A program made the translations under genes and the position numbers. A stretch of 9,879 bases of DNA. Origin: Acidobacteriota bacterium (lineage in GTDB: Bacteria > Acidobacteriota > Terriglobia > Acidoferrales > 2-02-FULL-67-57). The stretch spans positions 1 to 9,879 of the forward strand of contig JACQTG010000174.1 of assembly GCA_016210895.1 (NCBI GenBank), in the 5' to 3' direction. Of this stretch, positions 1 to 7,225 are shown piece by piece (position 1 is the stretch's first letter; each line of letters opens with the position of its first letter). Below the pieces are notes generated by a model, which saw only the letters and a program-made list of their open reading frames with translations, ran no database searches and had not been told where the DNA came from.

Positions 1-208
1 CTTCGGTGCGAATATGGATGCGCACGCGGGTGATTTCTTCGGCCGTGCCTGTGGTTTCAAACCGTGTGTAAACGTCCAACTCCTCCAGCACAGCCGGTGG
101 GGTGGGTTCCTTTTCATACTCGGCTGTTTCTTGGGCGAACCCGGAACAGCAGCCCAGGAGAACAGCCAGGAGGAGACGAAGCCTCAAGCGTCTCTTTCGG
201 GATCGCAT
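1..208 (-). CDS. Exported DUF3857-like protein, N-terminal fragment
   Basis: This partial gene reads off the left window edge; 69 codons are visible from an ATG at 208-206. The N-terminus is a classic export signal: a very basic stretch (MRSRKRRLRLR), a hydrophobic core (LLLAVLLG, residues 12-19), then CCSGFAQE. Cleavage could follow FA (signal peptidase I), or C20 could be lipidated, since LLGC resembles a lipobox. After a short Glu/Pro-rich linker, residues 47-68 (VYTRFETTGTAEEITRVRIHIR) resemble the first strands of DUF3857 domains, which often precede a transglutaminase-like domain in Acidobacteriota and Bacteroidota. The G-run at 213-218 (GGGGGG in the mRNA) lies 4 nt upstream of the ATG and could act as a poor ribosome-binding site. 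It is divergent from the LOG gene. The export signal is directly visible. The family call rests on a short motif and is tentative, because the rest of the protein lies outside the window. Confidence 0.6.
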   Translation of the reverse strand, partial: MRSRKRRLRLRLLLAVLLGCCSGFAQETAEYEKEPTPPAVLEELDVYTRFETTGTAEEITRVRIHIRTE

Positions 209-251
209 CTTGCCCCCCGCTCGGAATCGTGTGGGAAATCAGCCTGCGGTA

Positions 252-281
252 ATCTTAGCCCCGCCAGCAAAGCTGGGTCAA
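252..281 (-). promoter_or_regulatory. Sigma70-type promoter of the exported DUF3857-like gene
   Basis: Read on the minus strand, TTGACC (281-276) is followed by an 18-nt spacer and TAAGAT (257-252). These match the sigma70 consensus boxes at 5/6 and 4/6. The predicted start near 245 gives a leader of roughly 38 nt before the ATG at 208. The spacer contains the inverted repeat CCAGC-AAA-GCTGG (264-276), well placed to be an operator. Confidence 0.45.
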
Positions 282-381
282 TGCTGCGCGCTTGTGTGGC
301 AGCCCTGAGGTATCATCTGGGTTCGTTGCGCGTTTGAGCGCCCTGAGCAAGGCGGATAAGTTCCGTGGGTAGGCATCCAGT

Positions 382-906
382 ATGCTGGGAATGAGTGTCG
401 TAACTGTCTTTGGCAGCTCGCGGCCGCAGCCGGAGAGCGCCGAGTATGAGACGGCGCGAGAGTTGGGCGCGGCACTGGCCGGAGCGGGCTTCACGGTGTG
501 CACGGGCGGCTACGGCGGCGTGATGGAAGCGGTTTCGCGCGGCGCGCGCGAGGCCGGTGGACATACGATTGGCGTTACCGCCGAAGTCTTTCGCTCGCGG
601 GCCAACGCCTGGGTCGCAGAGGAAGTGCGGGTCAAGACCTGGCAGGAGCGCCTGTTTGAGCTTGTCCGCCGCGGCGCCGCCTACATCGTGCTGCCCGGCG
701 GCACCGGCACACTCGCCGAGCTCTCCGTCGTCTGGGAGCTGTTGAACAAGGGCTTCCTCGCACAGAAGCCACTCGTCGTGCTCGGCGACTTCTGGCAACC
801 GGTACTCGACGTCATCGAGAAGAAAGAGGACGCCAGCCACCTGATCCTGCGTGCTCGTCATCCCAGAGAAGCTGTCGAGCTACTCAAGATCAACCTCTCT
901 CAATGA
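382..906 (+). CDS. LOG family protein (PGGxGT Rossmann-type nucleotide phosphoribohydrolase family)
   Basis: A 174-residue soluble protein of the LOG / lysine-decarboxylase-like family. Characterised members release the base from nucleoside 5'-monophosphates, including cytokinin precursors. The Rossmann start is VVTVFGSSRP (6-14), followed by TGGYGGVMEA (41-50) and the family signature PGGTGTLAE (105-113) with its catalytic Glu113. Length is normal for the short bacterial members. Upstream of the signature the usual MHxRK block reads TWQERLFEL (86-94): the Arg is kept (R90) but the following Lys is Leu, so substrate or activity may differ from classical LOG enzymes. The ATG at 382 is preferred because GGGTAGG (367-373) sits 8 nt upstream; the ATG at 391 has only a too-close GGGA. 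No strong promoter is visible upstream: the TATCAT at 311-316 lacks a spaced -35. Substrate unknown. Confidence 0.82.
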   Translation: MLGMSVVTVFGSSRPQPESAEYETARELGAALAGAGFTVCTGGYGGVMEAVSRGAREAGGHTIGVTAEVFRSRANAWVAEEVRVKTWQERLFELVRRGAAYIVLPGGTGTLAELSVVWELLNKGFLAQKPLVVLGDFWQPVLDVIEKKEDASHLILRARHPREAVELLKINLSQ

Positions 907-907
907 C

Positions 908-924
908 TGTGGGCTTCACCCACA
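908..924 (+). terminator. Short hairpin just after the LOG gene
   Basis: TGTGGG (908-913), loop CTTCA, then CCCACA (919-924) gives a perfect 6-bp stem starting 1 nt after the LOG stop codon. No T-run follows (next bases TTCACCGAATT), so it is at best a weak or Rho-assisted terminator or an mRNA-stabilising hairpin. Confidence 0.25.
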
Positions 925-933
925 TTCACCGAA

Positions 934-962
934 TTGACACCGCGTGCGCGTCCGCCTAGGAT
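934..962 (+). promoter_or_regulatory. Sigma70-type promoter of mutS2-dnaG
   Basis: TTGACA (934-939) is a perfect -35 box. It is followed by an ideal 17-nt spacer and TAGGAT (957-962), 4/6 for the -10 including the key T, A and final T. The start would fall near 969, leaving a leader of only about 26 nt that is mostly occupied by the hairpin at 975-990. This suggests mutS2 is transcribed independently of the LOG gene. Confidence 0.55.
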
Positions 963-974
963 GTTTCTGCCTGC

Positions 975-990
975 CTCGGGTGGGCCCGAG
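975..990 (+). promoter_or_regulatory. 5'-leader hairpin in front of mutS2
   Basis: CTCGGG (975-980), loop TGGG, CCCGAG (985-990) forms a perfect 6-bp GC-rich stem that ends 5 nt before the mutS2 ATG. The only purine-rich Shine-Dalgarno-like bases upstream of that ATG lie within this hairpin, so it would restrict ribosome access. It could set a low translation rate or be regulated; neither is shown. Confidence 0.35.
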
Positions 991-995
991 CCTGC

Positions 996-3419
996 ATGAA
1001 TCCTGCAAGCCTCGACCGCTTGGAATTCTCTGAACTTCGTGCGCTTGTCCGCGGCCGCACCACCTGCCCGCTCGGGCGCGCAGCGGTTGAGGCGCTGGCG
1101 CCATCTACCGATCGTGCCTGGATTGAAACTGAACTCGCGCGCGTGGCCGAGGCCGTGGAATTCCTCCGCCAGGGGAACGAGCTTGGCTTTGCCAGTCTCG
1201 ATGACCCGACGGCCTTGCTCGCCAAACTCAATGTGCGCGAGGCTGTCTTGGCTCCAGACGAACTGCTCCAGCTCGCTGGTTTGTTGAACGGAGTCTCCCA
1301 GGCGCGCACGGGAATTGGTGCGCCGCGCTTCCGCCAGCTCCTCCCTCGCCTGCGAGAGCTTGCCGCCGAGCTTGAGGACCACTCCGCGCTTGAGCGTGAC
1401 CTGCGACGCAAGATTCTGCCGGGTGGGGAAGTGGACAGCTATGCCTCAGCCGAGCTGGCCGAAATTCGCAACCAAATCCAGCGCACCGAGCAGAAGCTCC
1501 ACCGGGCGCTCCGGCGCGTGCTCGAGCGCGCGGCCGAGCAGGCGGCCTTGCAGGACGAGTTCGTCACCCTGCGCGGGGGTCGGCTGGTGGTCCCGATTCG
1601 CAGCGACGCCCGCACACGCCCCGATGGCGTCGTCCACGCCGAAAGCGGCACCGGCCATACCCTCTTCCTCGAGCCGCTCGAGACCATCGCCCTCAACAAC
1701 GAACTCGTCGCCCTGCGCGAGCAGGAAGCCACCGAAATCCGCCGTATCCTGGCCGAGCTGACGCGACGCCTCGCGGCCCGTCGCACCGCGCTTACCCGCG
1801 CGGCCCAAATCATCGGGCACCTCGACGCAATCTTTGCCCGCGCGCGCTTTGCCCGCGAGTTCAACTGCACCATCCCGCGCTTTGATTCCGACGGCACGCT
1901 CGCCCTGCGCGGCGTGCGCCACCCGCTGCTCGTCGAAGCGCTCAAAGGACGCAACGGCCAGGTGGTGCCGCTCTCGGCCGAGCTGACGCCGGCGCAGCAC
2001 GTCCTGGTCATCAGCGGACCTAACGCCGGCGGCAAGACCGTGGCGGTGAAGACAATTGGCCTAGCGGCGCTCGCCGCGCAGGCTGCCATCCCTGTCGCGG
2101 CCGAAGAGGCGCGCCTGCCGGTCTTTGACCGCATCCTGGCCGACATCGGCGACGCGCAGTCGATCGTGGAAAACCTCTCCACCTTTTCGGCCCACATCCT
2201 GAACCTGCAGCAGATGGTGGCTGAGGTTCAGCCCGCCGCGGGCGAGACCGACGCGCGCTCGCTGGTGCTGCTCGACGAGTTGGGCGCAGCCACGAGCCCC
2301 GAGGAGGGTGCGGCGCTCGGCATCGCCCTGCTCGAGCACTTCCGTCGCGCGGGCGCGCTCGTCGTCGCCACCACCCACCACGAGCGGCTCAAGGCCTATG
2401 CGGCCTCGACGCCCGGCGCGATGAATGCTGCGGTCGAATTCGACGAGGTGAACCTCCGGCCCACCTACCGCCTGCGGGTGGGCATCCCGGGCGCATCAAG
2501 TGGAATTGAGATGGCGGCGCGGCTGGGCCTGCCGCGCGAGATAGTCGCGGAAGCAAGAAGTAAACTCGCCACCGAGGCCACAGAGAACGCCCAGTTAGTC
2601 CGCTCGCTGCACCGCACGCAGCAGGAGTTGGAGCAGTTGCAGGCCGAAGTGCGCACCGAGCTCGAGCGGCTGCGGGCCGAGCGCGAGCAACTCCGCCAAG
2701 AGTGGCTCAAAGCCCAGCGCGCCCGGCTGGCTGAGCTCGAACGGGAGCTGCAGGGGCTGATGGCGCAATACCGCAATGAGTTGCGCGCCGTGGTGGACGG
2801 CGTGCGCCAGCCCGCCGCGCGTGCCCGGGTGGAAAAGAGCGGCATCAAGCAGTTGAGCCGCGTCCAGGGGGAGTTGAAAGAGGCGTTTGACGCGGCCGTT
2901 GTTGGGCATCTGGGCGAGACGGCGCGGCCCGCGCCGCCCGAGCCGCGCGTTGACCCGGAAGCCATTGTGCCCGGCGCCTGGGTGCGGGTCCGCGGCATCC
3001 AGCAGCGTGGCCAGGTACGCCAGCGGCTGGACGCCCGCACGGTAGAGCTTCAGATGGGTAGCCTGCGCATGCGCGCGGCGCTCGACGACATCGTCGCCGT
3101 CGAGACGCCCAAGCCGAAGGCGAAAATCACCGTCAAGGCGCAGAAGGTCAAAGAGTCGAAGGGTCGCAGAGTCGATGAGTTGGACGTGCGCGGCCTGCGG
3201 GTCGAGGAAGCCCGCGAGCGCGTGGACAAGTTCCTCGACCAGGCTGTCCTCGCCGGCCTCTCCGAAGTCCGCATCATTCATGGTACTGGCACAGGTAGGC
3301 TGAAGCAGGCGCTGGCGGAATTCCTGGCGCAGCACCCGCACGTCGAATCTACCCGCGCCGCCGAGCCCGACCGTGGCGGCGCTGGCGTGACGGTTGTGTC
3401 TTTGCGCGGAACAAGATAA
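996..3419 (+). CDS. mutS2: Endonuclease MutS2 / MutS2-type ATPase with Smr domain
   Basis: An 807-residue MutS2, a MutS paralogue without the mismatch-recognition domain. Family members act on branched DNA to limit homologous recombination, and in some Firmicutes split collided ribosomes. The N-terminus (NPASLDRLEFSEL) is typical and supports this ATG. Residues ~120-300 form the lever/core. The ATPase follows: Walker A GPNAGGKT (341-348), STFSAHI (~395), Walker B LVLLDE (~423-428) leading into LGAATSPEEGAAL, and the TTHHERLKAY histidine loop. A Gln/Glu/Arg-rich coiled coil spans ~533-603. A small KOW-like beta domain (PGAWVRVRG, from 659) precedes the C-terminal Smr nuclease domain, with LDVRG (729-733) and HGTGTGRLK (762-770). 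The Smr loop usually reads HGKGTG; here Lys is Thr. All domains are intact and of normal length. dnaG starts 15 nt after the stop, consistent with one transcript. Confidence 0.95.
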   Translation: MNPASLDRLEFSELRALVRGRTTCPLGRAAVEALAPSTDRAWIETELARVAEAVEFLRQGNELGFASLDDPTALLAKLNVREAVLAPDELLQLAGLLNGVSQARTGIGAPRFRQLLPRLRELAAELEDHSALERDLRRKILPGGEVDSYASAELAEIRNQIQRTEQKLHRALRRVLERAAEQAALQDEFVTLRGGRLVVPIRSDARTRPDGVVHAESGTGHTLFLEPLETIALNNELVALREQEATEIRRILAELTRRLAARRTALTRAAQIIGHLDAIFARARFAREFNCTIPRFDSDGTLALRGVRHPLLVEALKGRNGQVVPLSAELTPAQHVLVISGPNAGGKTVAVKTIGLAALAAQAAIPVAAEEARLPVFDRILADIGDAQSIVENLSTFSAHILNLQQMVAEVQPAAGETDARSLVLLDELGAATSPEEGAALGIALLEHFRRAGALVVATTHHERLKAYAASTPGAMNAAVEFDEVNLRPTYRLRVGIPGASSGIEMAARLGLPREIVAEARSKLATEATENAQLVRSLHRTQQELEQLQAEVRTELERLRAEREQLRQEWLKAQRARLAELERELQGLMAQYRNELRAVVDGVRQPAARARVEKSGIKQLSRVQGELKEAFDAAVVGHLGETARPAPPEPRVDPEAIVPGAWVRVRGIQQRGQVRQRLDARTVELQMGSLRMRAALDDIVAVETPKPKAKITVKAQKVKESKGRRVDELDVRGLRVEEARERVDKFLDQAVLAGLSEVRIIHGTGTGRLKQALAEFLAQHPHVESTRAAEPDRGGAGVTVVSLRGTR

Positions 3420-3434
3420 ATCTTTCGGCGAGAG

Positions 3435-5201
3435 ATGGCTGAACCAGGTTCGATAGCCGATAAGGTCAAGCAGCAGGCGGACATTGTCCGCGTGGTGGGG
3501 GACTACGTCCGGCTGAAGAAGGCCGGGCAGAACTTTATGGGCCTCTGTCCCTTCCACTCCGAAAAGACGCCCTCCTTCGCCGTCCATCCGGTCAAGCAGA
3601 TCTACCACTGCTTCGGTTGCGGCGTGGGTGGCGACGTCTTCAAGTTCGTGATGGAGATGGAAAAGTTGAGCTTCCCCGAGGCGCTGCGCATAGTTGCCGA
3701 GAAGTGTGGCATCGCGCTTCCGGCGCGCCGCCCGCGCACCCCGGAAGAGGAAAAGACGGCGCACCAGCGCACCCGCCTGGTCGAGCTCCACGAGCACGCC
3801 GCGCGCTTCTTCGCCGAGCAACTGGCTGCGACCCGCGAGGGCAAGCTCGTCCGCGACTACCTCCACGACCGCGGTCTGAGCGACGAGACCATCAAAGAGT
3901 TCAACCTCGGCTACGCGCCCGCCGGTGGCGACGCCCTGGTGCGCACGCTGCGCGCCGCCGGCTTCAAGCCGGAACTCGTCGAGGCTAGCGGCCTCGCCAA
4001 CCGCGACGACCGCGGCACGCTCTACGACCGCTTCCGCCGCCGCATTATGTTTCCCATTGCCAGCGAGAGCGGGCGCCTGGTGGCCTTTGGCGGCCGGGCG
4101 ATGGGCGACGATCTGCCGAAATACCTGAACTCGCCCGAGACGCCCATCTATTCCAAGAGCCGGGTGCTCTACAACCTCCACCGCGCCAAGGAGCCCATCC
4201 GTCGCTCGGAATTGGCGCTGCTGGTCGAAGGCTACATGGACTCAATCGCCGTGCACTCCGCCGGCCTGACCAACGTCGTCGCCACCTGCGGCACCAGCCT
4301 GACCGAGACCCAGGTGCGGCTGCTCGGCCGCTTCAGTCGCCGCGTGGCCGTCAGCTACGACCCCGACACCGCCGGCCAGGCGGCCACCGAGCGCTCGTTG
4401 AACCTCCTGCTTGAGCAGGGCCTGGAAGCGTGTGTCGTGGCCCTGCCCACGGGCTTCGACCCCGACCGGTTCATCCGCGAAAAGGGGGCCGATGCTTACC
4501 GCGCCGAGATCGGCCAGGCGCAGGCCTACATTGACTTTCTGCTTGCCCGGGCGCGCGGCCAGTTCGAGATGAGCGGGCGCGACGGCCGCATTCGCGCGCT
4601 CAACTACCTGCTGCCCTATCTTGCCCGCGTGCCGAACAAAGTGCAGCGCTCGCAATGGGCCGCCGAGGTGGCCGAGCGGCTCGGTATCGAGGAGGCGCTG
4701 CTACGCGAGGAGTTGCGCCGCGCCGCCACCGAGCGCCGCACCGAGATGCGCGTGCGCCCGGAGTTCACTCCGCTGGAGGTAAAGGCTGCCGAGCGCCGGC
4801 TGCTGCAAATCGTGCTCGAGAATCCCACCATCCGGCCCGACTTGTTGAAAGAGCTGCGCGACACCGGGGCGCATCGCGGCGCGAAGCTCGAAGCCGTCTT
4901 CGAGCACGTGCTGGCCCGCGAGGAAGCAGGCGAGCCAATTGAACTGGCGACGCTGGGCGACGAGGTCGGCGAATCCGAGCGCCGACTGCTCTACGAACTC
5001 GCCTTTGAAACCACCGGCCCCGGAACGCTTGAAGAGGCGCGCTCCTGCCTGGCCGCGCTCGACCAGCGGCGCCTGGAGGCCGAGCTGCGCGGCTTGCAGC
5101 GCGAGATTGAAGAGGCTGAACGGCAGGGCGACCGCCCCCGCCTGCTGCAATTGCTGGCCCGTAAGCACAAGCTAAGAAAGAGCTTGACGCAGCCGCGTTA
5201 G
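3435..5201 (+). CDS. dnaG: DNA primase DnaG
   Basis: Synthesises RNA primers for the lagging strand and recruits the DnaB helicase at the fork. The 588-residue protein has the full bacterial architecture. The CHC2 zinc ribbon has ligands C38, H41, C59 and C62 (CPFH ... CFGC). The RNA polymerase core carries the YLNSP and KSRVLYN motifs. The TOPRIM domain has the catalytic Glu in VEGYMD (E265) and the metal-binding Asp pair in YDPDTAG (D309, D311); the Pro between the Asps replaces the Gly of the E. coli DGD form. A helical C-terminal helicase-binding domain spans ~430-588. The ATG at 3435 follows a weak purine stretch (GGCGAGAG), consistent with translational coupling to mutS2 15 nt upstream. 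The end of the gene overlaps a promoter for rpoD (5184-5212). Confidence 0.97.
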   Translation: MAEPGSIADKVKQQADIVRVVGDYVRLKKAGQNFMGLCPFHSEKTPSFAVHPVKQIYHCFGCGVGGDVFKFVMEMEKLSFPEALRIVAEKCGIALPARRPRTPEEEKTAHQRTRLVELHEHAARFFAEQLAATREGKLVRDYLHDRGLSDETIKEFNLGYAPAGGDALVRTLRAAGFKPELVEASGLANRDDRGTLYDRFRRRIMFPIASESGRLVAFGGRAMGDDLPKYLNSPETPIYSKSRVLYNLHRAKEPIRRSELALLVEGYMDSIAVHSAGLTNVVATCGTSLTETQVRLLGRFSRRVAVSYDPDTAGQAATERSLNLLLEQGLEACVVALPTGFDPDRFIREKGADAYRAEIGQAQAYIDFLLARARGQFEMSGRDGRIRALNYLLPYLARVPNKVQRSQWAAEVAERLGIEEALLREELRRAATERRTEMRVRPEFTPLEVKAAERRLLQIVLENPTIRPDLLKELRDTGAHRGAKLEAVFEHVLAREEAGEPIELATLGDEVGESERRLLYELAFETTGPGTLEEARSCLAALDQRRLEAELRGLQREIEEAERQGDRPRLLQLLARKHKLRKSLTQPR

Positions 5202-5212
5202 CCTGCTAATTT
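5184..5212 (+). promoter_or_regulatory. Sigma70-type extended -10 promoter for rpoD (P1)
   Basis: TTGACG (5184-5189, 5/6) is followed by a 17-nt spacer and TAATTT (5207-5212), with a TGC extended -10 directly before it. The -10 is only 3/6 but keeps positions 1, 2 and 6. The promoter overlaps the last codons and stop of dnaG. Its start near 5219 would give rpoD a leader of about 190 nt. Confidence 0.5.
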
Positions 5213-5226
5213 TGATGGGTTTTGGC

Positions 5227-5254
5227 GAACCTTTCTTGCCCAGGGTGCGTCTAA
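5227..5254 (+). promoter_or_regulatory. ECF (RpoE)-type promoter for rpoD (P2)
   Basis: GAACCTT (5227-5233), a 15-nt spacer and GTCTAA (5249-5254) closely resemble the RpoE/ECF consensus (GGAACTT, about 15-16 nt, GTCTAA). The start would be near 5260, with a leader of about 150 nt. Both boxes and the spacing fit, which is unlikely by chance in a 200-nt intergenic region. The cognate sigma factor is not in the window. Confidence 0.5.
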
Positions 5255-5272
5255 GCAAGAGAGGCGCGAGCC

Positions 5273-5394
5273 GGACGGACGGCAGACGAGGCGGCACAGA
5301 CTGCGGTTATTGGAAACTTTTGTAACCTCAATTAGACCAACGAGTTAGGCAGGACACCCCTTTCCTCGGCTTACTCGCCTCGGCCCGTCTGTCC
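5273..5394 (+). promoter_or_regulatory. Long-range stem in the rpoD mRNA leader
   Basis: GGACGGACGG (5273-5282) pairs with CCGTCTGTCC (5385-5394), 10 bp with one G-U. After a small CAGA/GC internal loop, CGAGGCGG (5287-5294) pairs with TCGCCTCG (5375-5382), 8 bp with one G-U. The enclosed ~80 nt contains a lesser hairpin GGTTAT/GTAACC (5305-5310 with 5322-5327). The right arm ends one base before the AGGAG of rpoD, so folding could affect ribosome loading. I recognise no known riboswitch class. Confidence 0.4.
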
Positions 5395-5395
5395 C

Positions 5396-5400
5396 AGGAG
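5396..5400 (+). promoter_or_regulatory. rpoD ribosome-binding site, deciding the start codon
   Basis: AGGAG at 5396-5400 is the only good Shine-Dalgarno here. It overlaps the GTG at 5400-5402 by one base, which is sterically impossible for that start, but lies 8 nt before the in-frame TTG at 5409-5411, which is ideal. Confidence 0.6.
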
Positions 5401-5408
5401 TGGCGCGG

Positions 5409-7106
<1,698 letters not shown>

Positions 7107-7136
7107 ACCCCGACGCGGAGGGAGCGGCTTCGCGCA

Positions 7137-7152
7137 GGCCGGCCCGGCGGCC
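7137..7152 (+). terminator. Weak terminator-like hairpin after rpoD
   Basis: GGCCG (7137-7141), a 6-nt loop and CGGCC (7148-7152) form a 5-bp GC stem about 30 nt after the rpoD stop. The following ACTTCTTGTC is only mildly T-rich, so intrinsic termination would be inefficient. Confidence 0.25.
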
Positions 7153-7185
7153 ACTTCTTGTCGGCGAATCCTCATCCCATGAATC

Positions 7186-7217
7186 TTCAACTCAGGGAAG
7201 GCATCGGATAGAATAAT
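7186..7217 (+). promoter_or_regulatory. Promoter of the GAF-PP2C phosphatase, very close to its ATG
   Basis: TTCAAC (7186-7191, 3/6), a 17-nt spacer and TAGAAT (7209-7214, 5/6). An overlapping AATAAT (7212-7217, 5/6) is an alternative -10. Either places the transcript start between about 7220 and 7226, at or within a few bases of the ATG at 7226, which would give a leaderless or near-leaderless mRNA. Confidence 0.4.
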
Positions 7218-7225
7218 CTAGTTCT

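Noticed and set aside
288..316. Plus-strand promoter for the LOG gene using TATCAT at 311-316
   Set aside because: The -10 is good (5/6), but the nearest -35-like TTGTGT (292-297) is only 13 nt away, too short, and nothing better is at 16-18 nt.
14..337. 107-codon plus-strand open frame at the left edge
   Set aside because: It overlaps the exported DUF3857-like gene on the minus strand, whose signal peptide and motif are far more convincing; its own composition is not protein-like.
2271..2318. Degenerate Walker B in MutS2 (GAATSPEEG instead of GAGTDPEEG)
   Set aside because: The catalytic Asp-Glu pair (LLDE) is intact and Thr-Ser at this place is normal in MutS relatives, so loss of ATPase activity is not supported.
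3390..3425. Separate dnaG promoter (TTGTGT-N17-TAAATC) at the end of mutS2
   Set aside because: Both boxes match only 3/6. With a 15-nt intergenic gap, co-transcription with mutS2 is simpler.
2595..4181. 528-codon open frame antisense to the mutS2-dnaG junction
   Set aside because: It crosses two clear genes on the other strand, shows no domain and has His/Ala/Leu-rich shadow composition.
5364..5384. Direct repeat CCTCGGC ... CCTCGGC as an operator or attachment site
   Set aside because: Seven bases repeated in a GC-rich leader is weak. The second copy is better explained as part of the stem arm, and no integrase or mobile element is nearby.
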